64,000 bases of DNA, taken from contig NZ_CP044545.1 of assembly GCF_008935075.1 (NCBI RefSeq), forward strand, positions 3,661,587-3,725,586, written 5' to 3'. A program made the translations under genes and the position numbers. Positions 1-8,842 of the stretch are shown here, one piece after another. The stretch comes from Pradoshia sp. D12 (GTDB lineage: Bacteria; Bacillota; Bacilli; Bacillales; Pradoshiaceae). The notes below the pieces were generated by a model. That model was not told the DNA's origin, did not search any database, and saw only the letters and a list, made by a program, of their open reading frames with translations. How positions within the stretch are numbered: position 1 is the stretch's first letter; each line of letters begins with the position of its first letter.

Positions 1-292
1 AGGACAATGCCTCCCTAAAAAGATTAAAAGATCATATTGCAAAAAATAGATTATAGTATTGGTGCAGTTTTAAAAAAATATAATCACTTTTTTTAAACAG
101 ATTTCTACCCTTTCAAAACAACCCTTCCTTAAATAATCTATCCATTTAAAATTCCTATCCTATCAAAATAATTTTCTCGCAGACCAAAACAACTATATCG
201 AACAGGCTATTTCAGACGCTAAAAAACTTACTGAAATAGCCTATTCAGACGGAAACCAACGTGTTAATATTCGGAAAAGAAAGAGGTGAACT
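1..292. other. Intergenic stretch without a recognisable gene
   Basis: No complete gene is visible. A plus-strand frame is open from the window edge to a TAG at 54-56 and could be the tail of a gene cut by the edge; 17 codons are too few to identify it. An inverted repeat (GCTATTTCAG at 206-215, CTGAAATAGC at 231-240) forms a 10-bp hairpin with no T-tract on either side, so it is not a typical terminator. Confidence 0.4.
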
Positions 293-613
293 ATGAAGCG
301 AATATGGATTACTGGTGTAACAGCTCTACTGTGTATTGGATTTTTAGTCTATGGGAATAACCATTATCATGCGGAAATTCAGGAGACCCGTGCAAAAGCG
401 TACAAGCAATACACGGAGGATCAGGCAAACCAGAGCTTAGAAGAAGCACAACTCGAAAAGGAAAGAAAATCAATTAATGGCCAGCAGCAAAAAAAGCTAG
501 TAGAAGCACAAAAAGTGATTAAAAAAGTGTACGATGACTCAAAGTATCAAAGTACTGAATTAAAAGGAGTACTACAGGACCTATCTCCTCTGATTAAACA
601 AAAAGGAGACTGA
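293..613 (+). CDS. Small membrane-anchored coiled-coil protein, function unknown
   Basis: The 106-residue product has one N-terminal hydrophobic segment (about residues 4-21, ITGVTALLCIGFLVYG), followed by a charged, Gln/Glu/Lys-rich tail that looks coiled-coil. It is probably an extracytoplasmic protein held by an uncleaved signal anchor. An AAAGAGGTG ribosome binding site sits 5 bases before the ATG, and a strong terminator overlaps the stop codon, so this is a complete single-gene unit. No family was recognised; composition alone does not indicate a function. Confidence 0.7.
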   Translation: MKRIWITGVTALLCIGFLVYGNNHYHAEIQETRAKAYKQYTEDQANQSLEEAQLEKERKSINGQQQKKLVEAQKVIKKVYDDSKYQSTELKGVLQDLSPLIKQKGD

Positions 614-648
614 ACTGACTAGACTTTAGAGTGTTCAGTCTTTTTTTC
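608..648 (+). terminator. Rho-independent terminator of the 293-613 gene
   Basis: GACTGAAC (608-615) pairs with GTTCAGTC (633-640), followed by seven T. The left arm overlaps the stop codon of the upstream gene. Confidence 0.85.
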
Positions 649-750
649 GTAAAAAGAATCCGTCCTTTTACCTATTTTCGGAACGAAAGGATTATTTTAG
701 AATTAGAAAGGAATATACATTTTATATACTGAACAAAATGAGGTGCTAAA

Positions 751-927
751 ATGATAATCCTAAAACATATTTGGTATAAATACAAACTAAAATATCTTAT
801 CAATAAAACAGATTCCTGCAATAACCCCAAATTGAAAAAAGAATTAAACAAAAAAATATATAATTTACATTTAAAGCTTAATGAAATCGAGAAATTTTAC
901 ATTTCAGGCGAACAATACAATAGATGA
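751..927 (+). CDS. Small basic hypothetical protein (58 aa)
   Basis: An ATG at 751 is preceded by GAGGTG at a good distance and opens a 58-codon frame ending in TGA at 925-927. The product is rich in Lys, Tyr and Asn and predicted largely helical, with no membrane segment. It sits alone between the terminator at 608-648 and the hairpin at 941-980. No family recognised. The ribosome binding site and the following hairpin are the only support, so it remains a candidate. Confidence 0.45.
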   Translation: MIILKHIWYKYKLKYLINKTDSCNNPKLKKELNKKIYNLHLKLNEIEKFYISGEQYNR

Positions 928-940
928 TTCCTTCATTTAA

Positions 941-980
941 ATGGAGTAGAATTCAGGACGCTCTGACCATTCTACTCCAT
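941..980. terminator. Long hairpin between the 58-aa ORF and gtaB
   Basis: ATGGAGTAGAAT (941-952) is fully complementary to ATTCTACTCCAT (969-980), with a further TCAG/CTGA pair inside. The arms lack a good T-tract on either strand. It most likely ends convergent transcripts from the 58-aa ORF and the minus-strand gtaB. Confidence 0.6.
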
Positions 981-989
981 ATAACAAAC

Positions 990-1868
990 TTACCTTCTCT
1001 CCATTTCAATCAACCGAGTAATATATTTAAGAACATCCTCTCTTAACTCTTCATTTTTCAAAGCAAAATCAATTGTTGTCTTAATAAAACCAAGTTTCTC
1101 GCCTACATCATACCGTTCCCCTTCAAATTCATAGGCATAGACACGCTGAATTTGATTGAGCTTTTGAATGGCATCTGTCAACTGAATTTCACCGCCCGCT
1201 CCTATTTCCATTTCACCGAGAAAATCAAATATCTCTGCCTTAAAAATATAACGCCCAATGATAGCAAGGTTAGAAGGTGCAGTTCCTCTCGCCGGTTTTT
1301 CTACAAAGCTGCCTACCAGATGGCAACGCCCATCCATTTGAATAGAATCGATAATCCCATAACGGTGGGTTTCATTTTCAGGTACAGCTTTAATGCCAAT
1401 AACTGATGAATCAAGTACCTCATACTGTTCAATCAATTGTTGTAAGCACGGCTTACCATGGACAACAATATCATCACCGAGCAATACAGCGAATGACTCA
1501 TCTCCGATAAAATTTCGCGCACACCAGATGGCATGGCCGAGACCTTTTGGTTCCTTTTGACGGATATAATGGATATTCGCAAGCTCAGAGGGTCTTTGGA
1601 CCTCCTCCAACAAATCAAATTTGCGCTTTTCCTTCAGATTATGTTCCAATTCAATAGCATGATCAAAATGATCCTCAATGGCTCTTTTGCCCTTACCTGT
1701 CACGATGATAATATCTTCAATCCCAGATGCAACGGCTTCTTCGACTATGTATTGAATCGTCGGTTTATTTACAATTGGCAACATCTCTTTTGGCATCGCC
1801 TTTGTGGCCGGTAAAAATCTAGTTCCAAGACCTGCTGCAGGTATGATTGCTTTCTTGATTTTTTTCAT
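990..1868 (-). CDS. gtaB: UTP--glucose-1-phosphate uridylyltransferase (copy 1)
   Basis: Makes UDP-glucose from UTP and glucose-1-phosphate in the cytoplasm, the donor for glucolipids, teichoic acid glucosylation and exopolysaccharide. The 292-residue product carries the nucleotidyltransferase signature [20 protein letters not shown] near the N-terminus and the [10 protein letters not shown] and EKP segments typical of GalU/GtaB. The ATG at 1868 is chosen over an upstream ATG because AAAGGGG lies just before it and family members start [13 protein letters not shown] second close copy lies at 31556-32431 inside the exopolysaccharide operon; this one stands alone, so it may be the housekeeping or a separately regulated copy. 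Confidence 0.95.
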   Translation of the reverse strand: MKKIKKAIIPAAGLGTRFLPATKAMPKEMLPIVNKPTIQYIVEEAVASGIEDIIIVTGKGKRAIEDHFDHAIELEHNLKEKRKFDLLEEVQRPSELANIHYIRQKEPKGLGHAIWCARNFIGDESFAVLLGDDIVVHGKPCLQQLIEQYEVLDSSVIGIKAVPENETHRYGIIDSIQMDGRCHLVGSFVEKPARGTAPSNLAIIGRYIFKAEIFDFLGEMEIGAGGEIQLTDAIQKLNQIQRVYAYEFEGERYDVGEKLGFIKTTIDFALKNEELREDVLKYITRLIEMERR

Positions 1869-2384
1869 ATGAATCCCCTTTATCATCAGTTTAATCATTC
1901 ATTCTATAAGATTAATACTCCACATACCGATATATTCCTATATAAATAAAAAAACATTCTGCCTTGATCAGTTTGTTTCGAAGCAAGCAGGATGGTACCG
2001 TTATTAAATAGTAATGATAACTCCTGGTACAGTTTGGCGTGATTGAATCTTGTCCTTCACTTAGATCATTTGCAACTCTCTTTTATTTCCATATTATATT
2101 GAGATGCAATGTTTTACAGATTTGATTCCTTATATTTGTTATAGGAGCTTATTGGGTAATTAGAAGGGTAAAGTCATGCAAAAAGAATACTGGAATCCGA
2201 CAGGTACATAATATGAAAAATGTAATATTAACCATCACAAAAACTACATTGACAGTAACTTTAATATATTGATATCGTTAAATTTGAAATAATAAATAAA
2301 AATATTTTTTCCTACATTTTGACAAAATGCGACTTTGGTCCCTGTTTTATATTTAATACATTTTGTACCATTATATTAAACGTC
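1869..2384. other. Intergenic region upstream of the riboswitch
   Basis: About 500 bases with no convincing reading frame. It must hold the gtaB promoter (leftward) and the promoter of the riboswitch transcript (rightward). A TTGACA is visible at 2319-2324, but I see no matching -10 at 17 bases, so I do not call a promoter. Confidence 0.5.
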
Positions 2385-2468
2385 GAAATAGCAAAACCAG
2401 CGAAAACTGGTGACGCAAAACTTAAGGGACTAAAGCTTATCCATGCTAAGTCAGCCAGTTACCGAAAC
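2385..2468 (+). promoter_or_regulatory. Cyclic-di-GMP-I (GEMM) riboswitch
   Basis: The block has the order of conserved elements of the class I c-di-GMP aptamer: GCAAAACC with a CCAG/CTGG hairpin capped by CGAAAA, then GACGCAAA, a second stem (ACTTA with TAAGT) containing GACTAAAG, then CAGCC and the terminal GTTACCGA. The ribosome binding site GAGGAGG follows immediately (2469-2475), before a TTG start at 2483. No terminator lies between aptamer and gene, so control of translation initiation is the simplest reading. What is seen is the motif order; ligand binding is inferred from the family. Confidence 0.85.
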
Positions 2469-2482
2469 GAGGAGGCACGAAA

Positions 2483-2614
2483 TTGAATTACTATCAAACT
2501 CCTGAGGAAATGTACAGAAAAAGAAAACTAAAAAAGACTGCAACCTATGCAGGCCTAATTGTAGTAGCTGTCGGAATCATTTTAGGATTACAGGTGCTGC
2601 TATACAATATGTAA
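2483..2614 (+). CDS. Riboswitch-controlled single-pass membrane peptide (43 aa)
   Basis: A 43-codon frame with a TTG start 7 bases after a perfect GAGGAGG, directly downstream of the c-di-GMP riboswitch. The N-terminal half is hydrophilic and basic (RKRKLKK), the C-terminal half a single hydrophobic helix (AGLIVVAVGIILGLQVLLY), giving a small N-in membrane peptide. The gene ends at TAA 2612-2614 and is followed by an intrinsic terminator, so it is the only gene on the transcript. No family recognised. Its placement makes it a c-di-GMP-responsive peptide, possibly acting on motility, secretion or the adhesin encoded opposite. Confidence 0.8.
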   Translation: MNYYQTPEEMYRKRKLKKTATYAGLIVVAVGIILGLQVLLYNM

Positions 2615-2617
2615 GAA

Positions 2618-2644
2618 GAATGGAGCATAAATTCCATTCTTTTT
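2618..2644 (+). terminator. Terminator of the riboswitch transcript
   Basis: GAATGGA and TCCATTC form a 7-bp stem with a short AT-rich loop, followed by six T. Confidence 0.8.
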
Positions 2645-2711
2645 TCATTCACCTTACCATTTAATAGCAAACATTCTTCCAATATGACTTGCTTAGTAAT
2701 TATGTAGTAAA

Positions 2712-2751
2712 ACAGCGGAGAAATCTTAATCAATTTCTCCGCTGTTTTTTT
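2712..2751. terminator. Strong, probably bidirectional terminator
   Basis: ACAGCGGAGAAAT (2712-2724) is fully complementary to ATTTCTCCGCTGT (2733-2745), followed by T-tracts on both strands (seven T on the plus strand, TTTTAC on the minus strand). It ends the large minus-strand gene at 2782-6063 and backs up the preceding plus-strand terminator. Confidence 0.85.
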
Positions 2752-2781
2752 AAAGAATAAAATATATGAACTTTATCCGCT

Positions 2782-5700
2782 TTACTTCACCACTATTTTC
2801 GTACTCTTACTTACATTCCCAGCCTTATCCTTTACTGATACATACAAGGCTTTATTTTTCTTTTGTTTTGGAATTTTTATTTTATATTTACCATATTTGT
2901 TGGTGGTTGCTGTTCCAATTACCTTTTTTCCGGCTTTGACCGTAACCGTTGAATGCTTTTCTGCAGTACCGGTTACAGTTGTGTGCGTCCTCTTGACTGT
3001 ATTTACCTTCGGCTTAGCTGGTGCTGTTTTGTCGATTGTAAATTTGACTTTGGTTTTATTTCCAGCTGAGTCTGTCACAGTCAATGTATATGTCTTTGCA
3101 TGTTTAACTGTAGACCCACTTTTAAATGCCACTTTATTTAATGTTGCTTTTCCTTCATTAAAAGTAATTTTGACATTTTTTCTATAATGAGCATTATTTT
3201 TAACCCCTGATATCTTCGGGGCTGTTTTATCAATTGTGAACTTCACGGTTGTTTTGTTTCCGGCTGTGTCTGTCACTATTAAAGTGTATCTTCCAGCAGC
3301 TTTAATGAACGTTCCACTCTTAAATGCTTTTCCATTCAGGCTTGCTTTTCCTTCATTAAATACGACTTTAACATTTTTATTATAGAACGCATTGTTCTTA
3401 ACTCCTGTTACCTTTGGAGCCGTTTTATCAATTGTGAACTTCACGGTTGTTTTGTTTCCGGCTATGTCGGTCACTGTTAAAGTGTATTTTCCAGCAGCTT
3501 TAATGAACGTTCCACTCTTAAATGCTTTTCCATTCAGACTTGCTTTGCCTTCATTAAATACAACTTTAACATTTTTATTATAGGACGCATTGTTCTTAAC
3601 TCCTGTTATCTTTGGAGCCGTCTTATCTATCGTAAATTTCACGGTTGTTTTGTTTCCGGCTGTATCAGTTACAATCAGTGTATATACACCTGCCGCTTTG
3701 ACAACAGTCCCGTCCTTAAATGCTTTTCCATTCAGCATTGCGGCGCCTTCATTAAAAGTAATCGTCACATCTTTATTATAATAACCATTATTTGATATAC
3801 CATTTACTTGTGGGGGACTTTGATCAGCTGGTATAACCGTAACAGTAAAGTCGATTGAACGATTTCCATATGAAACGGATAAGGTTTGTTCACCCAGATT
3901 GTAAGGGAAAAATTTTCTCGTAAGCATTTCAGGAGTTACCTGAACCTCATATGTCCTTAGGAAATTTGAATCAACCTCAAGTACAGCACCCGTTAAGTCA
4001 AGCTGTTCACCTTCCACATAAACTTGCTTCAATGGGAGACTTTTAAACTTAATGTTTTCTGTTTTTTCAAGAGCTGCAAACTCTGGATCTACCAGAACTG
4101 GAAATGGATAATGATCATTCGCCCCCATTTTCCATACCCTATTAAAATCGAAACCTTCGAAGGTGGAAGGATCTTTTAACTCTTCAGCTTCGCGGAAATA
4201 TGGATCTCCTGTTACTTTGTTTTGTAAACTATTGTAATAATAACTGGATGATAGATCTGTATCAGATACACTGTCTATTAATCCACCAGCCCTAGGACCA
4301 CTCAATGAGCTTTTCTCTACCTTACCAATACTATAGGCTCTTAAAATCTCAGAGGATGTTGCTGTACTTGATAAAGCACCGGCACTCGGTGGACCGCTCC
4401 AACTACCAGCATAAATGTTTCCTAAATTGTAGGCATCAATGAGCTGACTCCTTATTAGCAATCCACTTACTCCTCCAGAGCACGCCTCATAAAAATTAGA
4501 TTTGGCTTTAACTTTTCCACTGTTATATACTTTTTTAATACTTGAATCTATAGCAGTACCGAGTAATCCTCCAGTATAACTCTCATAGTCTAGTGATTCG
4601 GCGTATATGTCACCTATATTTCCACTATTTGATAGGTCACTATTAGAAATTTGTCCAGCTATTCCGCCAGTATAAATGATATATCTCGATCTCAAAGAAA
4701 TGTTATTGTTAACAGTGATTCCTGATATTTTTGAATCGGTAATAACTCCGGCTAATCCACCGGCATAGACCATCTTCTTAACATTGCTTCTGCTAATCTT
4801 AATCTTACTATCAAGTACCTTAACATCCTTTATATTTGAAAAGGCAACATATCCAAATAATCCAGCTGTTATTTCCTTATCAGCAATCATATCAATATTC
4901 ATACCGGATATGGTGTACCCATTACCATTCAGTGAACCTGCAAATGGAACAGCGGCTGTTCCGATTGGCTCATATGCCGAGATAGGCGATAGATTAATAT
5001 CATTCACAAGCTCAAAAAAGGAATTTTCCTTTCCTCTAATCGCTTGTAAATGTTCCGGTTTTGAAATTTTATAAGGACTAAACGCAGTTCCCATCCCACC
5101 GGCAAAATCTGTGGTGTTCTCACTAAGTTGTAATTGAGTTGATCTGAGTTTTGGAAAGGGATACATAGACTCCTCATCCATTATCCAAACATTTTCAAAA
5201 TCAAATCCTTGATAGGTTGATTGTTCTTTCAATTGCTCAACAGTTCTGGATAGCTCATCACTGGATGACTCGGAGAGATGATCCTTATGATAATAACTAT
5301 TTACTACCTTTGGATTTCCCTTCGAAAGAACACCGGTCGTACTATCACACACTTTACCAAAAATAACCAATCTGCCAATACTATAACTATTTATAATTGA
5401 GGAAGAGCTATTCGCAATACCAGATAGAGTCCCTGCTGTTAGGTACCCATTCATTTTAGGTTTATTTGCCGTTATATTTCCATAGCTAAAACTATTCTTG
5501 ATCGTAGAGTTCGTCATATGCCCTGCCAGACCGCCAACAAAGATATTACTTCTCTTGGTTGTTATAGTTACTCCACTATAAGCATTTTCAATATAAGAGT
5601 CCGTAATCTTACCTACAAGGCCGCCATAATACGCGTTATCGTAGGCTGTGCTATCCACGTTAATCGCACTTTCAATAATTCCAATATTTTCAAAGACCGC

Positions 5701-6063
5701 TTGCTTCGCAGCTCCAAAGAGTCCTACATAACCATTACGGTCCTTAATCTGAAGCCCCGATATATTAAAACCATTTCCATCAAGTATTCCTGTAAAAGGA
5801 TTCCCCTCGTTCCCAATTGGCTCCCAACCAGCTCCGTTATGGTAATACTCCCCATCTTTAGATACAATCTGCGTGAGGTCTATATCATTCATTAAAATAT
5901 AATGACCACTTAAATCATTACGGATATTATGTAAATCTTCCGGATTATAAATACCAATAAACCCTTCAGGTACTTTTTGTTGAATTGCGGAAGCCTCTGA
6001 TTTTCCAACGATCAACAAAAAGCTCACTAAGAAAAGAATAAAGATCATTTTGAAATTCTTCAC
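2782..6063 (-). CDS. Secreted GLUG-repeat / Ig-like repeat adhesin-type protein
   Basis: A 1093-residue exported protein. Residues 1-26 form a signal peptide ending near SEASA. Two blocks (about 30-310 and 320-640) begin with EDLHNIRN/EHLQAIRG-type segments and contain many GGLxG...S.I.N.Y..G motifs, the GLUG pattern seen in bacterial surface proteins. An Ig-like domain follows (about 655-745), then four near-identical 66-residue Ig-like repeats (about 750-1013, core TLTVTDxAGNKTTVKFTIDK), and a C-terminal Ig-like domain (TGTAEKHSTVTV, about 1014-1093). There is no LPXTG anchor or membrane tail, so it is released or held by its repeats. An adhesin or biofilm-matrix role is inferred. It lies opposite the riboswitch transcript. 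Confidence 0.85.
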   Translation of the reverse strand: MKNFKMIFILFLVSFLLIVGKSEASAIQQKVPEGFIGIYNPEDLHNIRNDLSGHYILMNDIDLTQIVSKDGEYYHNGAGWEPIGNEGNPFTGILDGNGFNISGLQIKDRNGYVGLFGAAKQAVFENIGIIESAINVDSTAYDNAYYGGLVGKITDSYIENAYSGVTITTKRSNIFVGGLAGHMTNSTIKNSFSYGNITANKPKMNGYLTAGTLSGIANSSSSIINSYSIGRLVIFGKVCDSTTGVLSKGNPKVVNSYYHKDHLSESSSDELSRTVEQLKEQSTYQGFDFENVWIMDEESMYPFPKLRSTQLQLSENTTDFAGGMGTAFSPYKISKPEHLQAIRGKENSFFELVNDINLSPISAYEPIGTAAVPFAGSLNGNGYTISGMNIDMIADKEITAGLFGYVAFSNIKDVKVLDSKIKISRSNVKKMVYAGGLAGVITDSKISGITVNNNISLRSRYIIYTGGIAGQISNSDLSNSGNIGDIYAESLDYESYTGGLLGTAIDSSIKKVYNSGKVKAKSNFYEACSGGVSGLLIRSQLIDAYNLGNIYAGSWSGPPSAGALSSTATSSEILRAYSIGKVEKSSLSGPRAGGLIDSVSDTDLSSSYYYNSLQNKVTGDPYFREAEELKDPSTFEGFDFNRVWKMGANDHYPFPVLVDPEFAALEKTENIKFKSLPLKQVYVEGEQLDLTGAVLEVDSNFLRTYEVQVTPEMLTRKFFPYNLGEQTLSVSYGNRSIDFTVTVIPADQSPPQVNGISNNGYYNKDVTITFNEGAAMLNGKAFKDGTVVKAAGVYTLIVTDTAGNKTTVKFTIDKTAPKITGVKNNASYNKNVKVVFNEGKASLNGKAFKSGTFIKAAGKYTLTVTDIAGNKTTVKFTIDKTAPKVTGVKNNAFYNKNVKVVFNEGKASLNGKAFKSGTFIKAAGRYTLIVTDTAGNKTTVKFTIDKTAPKISGVKNNAHYRKNVKITFNEGKATLNKVAFKSGSTVKHAKTYTLTVTDSAGNKTKVKFTIDKTAPAKPKVNTVKRTHTTVTGTAEKHSTVTVKAGKKVIGTATTNKYGKYKIKIPKQKKNKALYVSVKDKAGNVSKSTKIVVK
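3000..3815 (-). repeat. Four tandem 198-bp coding repeats
   Basis: The stretch TTCACGGTTGTTTTGTTTCC recurs at 3242, 3440 and 3638, exactly 198 bp apart, with a diverged fourth copy near 3044. Each unit encodes one 66-residue Ig-like repeat of the secreted protein. The two middle units differ at only a few bases, which points to recent duplication or gene conversion. Confidence 0.85.
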
Positions 6064-6235
6064 GTACAGCCACTCCTATAAAACCAAAATTGCATACACC
6101 TTTTAGTAATACATAAAATAATTTTAAAAACGTCTATATTATACTACAAAATTAACGCCATCATTATTTAACTATATATTTCTACTTTTGTTTACAAATA
6201 CACTACGAATTTCAATAATGTTTACATTAATTAAC

Positions 6236-6270
6236 CCAAAAATAAATCCTCCATAATAAATGGAAGATTT
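6236..6270 (-). terminator. Probable terminator of the SIS-domain gene
   Basis: AAATCCTCCA (6244-6253) pairs with TGGAAGATTT (6261-6270) except for one mismatch; on the minus strand the stem is followed by TTTATTTTT. It lies downstream of the minus-strand SIS gene. Confidence 0.55.
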
Positions 6271-6378
6271 AAATTGTACCAGGCTTATAAAATGTTGAAT
6301 TGATTACTGATAAAAAGGGCTTCTCTCCATAAATATGTAAGTTAGTCACAACAATCACCAAGACTTATATATGATTTG

Positions 6379-7095
6379 CTATTTCAACACAGCAATTCTT
6401 TCACGGTATTTTTCAACTAACTGCTCGTTATGTTGATCTGCTCCATCAATGTTTCCACTCAGGAAGATTGGCGGATCAAAGTTATTATCAGCCTTTATTT
6501 TAACTGATTCTGCTAGGATCGCATTAATAATAACTACGCCAACTACAGTTGATGTGGGACCAAAAGGGATGTCAACCTTTTCATACGTAAGAACAGCATC
6601 TCCCTTTGTTGAGTAATTATCAATGACTAAATCTACAGAATTAAATAAATGGCTGCCGCTTTTATGACTTGAAGGCTGGCTCTTTGAAAATTCCATAGAT
6701 GTAATTCCAATAACAAAGTCGCCTTTTGCTTTTGCCTCTCTTGCCACATCGACTGGAACCGGATTACGTCCAGAATTAGAAATCACAAACATTACATCGT
6801 CTTTACAAATATCTTGATCCTTCATAAATTGGGTAGCCAAGTCATTTTTCTGTTCTAATTGAGAAGAGCCAAGAGCACCTTCATGAAGCATTCGTGGCTC
6901 GGGACAAGTCCTCCGGCTCTGTAGCAAACTTCTTCAGTGATAATGTGTGAGTGGCCACAAACAAAAAAGCTGAACAATTCCATTATTTTGTATTGCTTCG
7001 GCTACTCTTACAGCTGCTTCTCTCATTTTTATCATTTCATTCTTTTGAACAAGCTCAATCTTTTCCTTAGCCTTTTCAAAATATTGTATTAACAT
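6379..7095 (-). pseudogene. SIS-domain (UPF0309-type) protein, two compensating frameshifts
   Basis: The reading frame starts at an ATG at 7095 behind AAGGGG and would give 238 residues, close to the roughly 245 of SIS-domain proteins that bind phosphosugars. The first 50 codons read MLIQYFEKAKEKIELVQ and then leave frame in a run of six T near 6965. The expected FVCGHSHIITEEVCYRAGG is then readable in another frame, and the original frame returns near 6905 to read EPRMLHEGALGSSQ and the rest of the SIS fold (FVISNSGRNPVP). One inserted and one deleted base about 60 bases apart explain this. It may be a real lesion or two sequence errors; the C-terminal 182 codons are intact. Confidence 0.7.
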
Positions 7096-7549
7096 ATTTC
7101 ATTACCCCTTATCATGTAGATAATTTTCTGTCTCATCAAAAATTGTTCTTCAATATTTGATTGTATAAATTATGAAACTCAATCATATTAAAGCTTTCCT
7201 AAATATAAACTACCTGGTTTAGAAAAATCTGTTCCCAGTCCAAACTTAATACAATGAATAATGAAAAGAGCTTGTCTCAGTTAACATAAATCACCAGGTT
7301 ATGATTCTCTTAACAAGCTTGGAATTTCTCTGTAGATTAGTCTATTTCTTCCTTTATTTTAACTATTCTGGAACTTTTTTTGATATATTAAATGAAGAAA
7401 GAAGATCGTAAAAAAATGGTGAAAGTAATCCTAACGCAGAATTTCCAGAATTTTAATGCTGATTCTGTTGGGACGCAGGTAAAGACCCAGGATTTATAGA
7501 TCTTCAGCAAATCTGAAATATATTTTAGTTGAAAGTGGGAAATGAGTAT
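7096..7549. other. Intergenic region between the SIS gene and the Nudix/PP2C unit
   Basis: AT-rich, with no convincing gene. It must contain the leftward SIS promoter and the rightward promoter of the following two-gene unit. Confidence 0.4.
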
Positions 7550-8842
7550 ATGTGGTTCGCAAAGTTGAAGAAATATCTCTTTCAAAAGTTATATAAATTT
7601 TTCTCCGAAACTCTAATCGAAGTATTTTTTATGTTAATACTACTCCTTTTCATATTCTTTTTATTAGATTTAGATGGGCAAACCTTTTTTAATAAAATTG
7701 ATATAACCGTATTTTTAGCTGTAGTAATAGCAATTATCGTTAATTCGTTTAATAATTCATTATCTAGAATACTTCGTCAAAAACTCGAAGATTGGAATAA
7801 ATTGTCGGATGACTACAAACGATTAATCAAGCAATACCCTAGTCAAAAGATGGTTTCTTATAAAAATCCTCAGAAGAAATCAGTCATACATAGAATAAGG
7901 ATGAAGAGCGAACAACAGAAAGTATTTCCCATTATTTTAGAAAGTATGCTGATTGATTCTAAAATCAAGATTGAAGATACCAAGAAACAATATGAATTAC
8001 CAGAAATAATAAAAGAAAATTATGAAACGATTATGCAAGCCCATGAGTTTTCTGATGTGTATAATCAATTGAATATACGTTTAGATGACTACAACTATAA
8101 TAAAAATTTAAATGAATTAACTTTAAAGACATCAAGAACTACATTCTTTGATTCCCTTGTAACAAATCGCGCGATGGATTTTAAATGGGGGCTAAAAAGT
8201 ACAAATAGGGAATTACTAGAGTTTGGGCCATTTGTAAACCCTTTAAGTGAATCTAAGTTATCGAATCACCTAGGTTTTAATGGATTTATTGAAACCTCCG
8301 ATCACAAAATAATATTTGTAAACCGCAGTAATAATGTCTCTATAGGCAAGGGCACATTAGGCAATAGTGTGGCAGCATCATTAAAAACTATGTATGCATT
8401 AAACAATGAAGAGAGAACGTTCACTCCGGAAGGATTATTAAGGAGTATGATTTTGGAAATAGATGCAGAACTAAAAATCAAAGATGACTGTTTTGAATTC
8501 TCGACAAGTAATATTATCGCTATTTATCGGGATTTAGTTGAAGGCGGTAAACCTCAATTATTATTCTATGTTAAAGTAAATAAAACCACTGAAGAGGTTA
8601 ATGACAATTTCAAAAAGGCACATAAAAGGAAAGAGAAAAACCATTTACCATCCAAGCTGTCAATGGATGGAGACAAATTGGTTTTTATAGACAGAAATAA
8701 ATTAACTGATCTATTTATTACTCCAGAAATGATTGTTTTTGAAGGAAAATCTTATTTAACTATGCCTAGTGCATCAGCGGCAATTGTGATTTTAATCAAT
8801 TATTTAAAGGAACGAAAGAGATTACAATATGAAGATTATTGA
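7550..8842 (+). CDS. Membrane-anchored protein with degenerate Nudix-like domain
   Basis: A 430-residue protein with two hydrophobic helices near the N-terminus (VFFMLILLLFIFFLLDL and ITVFLAVVIAIIVNSF), then a long helical linker. A C-terminal globular part (about residues 225-425) has the layout of a Nudix fold: GFIETSDHKIIFVNRS, IGKGTLGNSVAAS, then LLRSMILEIDAELKI where the Nudix box REUxEExGU would be. The classical catalytic glutamates are not clearly kept, so a binding or altered hydrolase role is likely. The ATG at 7550 is preferred to an in-frame TTG at 7529, which has no ribosome binding site. It overlaps the next gene by 14 bases, so the two are co-translated. The function is not known. 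Confidence 0.65.
   Translation: MWFAKLKKYLFQKLYKFFSETLIEVFFMLILLLFIFFLLDLDGQTFFNKIDITVFLAVVIAIIVNSFNNSLSRILRQKLEDWNKLSDDYKRLIKQYPSQKMVSYKNPQKKSVIHRIRMKSEQQKVFPIILESMLIDSKIKIEDTKKQYELPEIIKENYETIMQAHEFSDVYNQLNIRLDDYNYNKNLNELTLKTSRTTFFDSLVTNRAMDFKWGLKSTNRELLEFGPFVNPLSESKLSNHLGFNGFIETSDHKIIFVNRSNNVSIGKGTLGNSVAASLKTMYALNNEERTFTPEGLLRSMILEIDAELKIKDDCFEFSTSNIIAIYRDLVEGGKPQLLFYVKVNKTTEEVNDNFKKAHKRKEKNHLPSKLSMDGDKLVFIDRNKLTDLFITPEMIVFEGKSYLTMPSASAAIVILINYLKERKRLQYEDY

Noticed and set aside
206-240. 10-bp inverted repeat as a terminator
   Set aside because: No T-tract follows on either strand and no gene end is visible next to it.
2319-2357. TTGACA promoter for the riboswitch transcript
   Set aside because: The -35 hexamer is perfect but no -10-like hexamer occurs at 16-18 bases, so it was not called.
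2897-3781. Several plus-strand ORFs of 63-96 codons
   Set aside because: They repeat at 198-bp intervals and are antisense shadows of the Ig-like repeats of the secreted protein.
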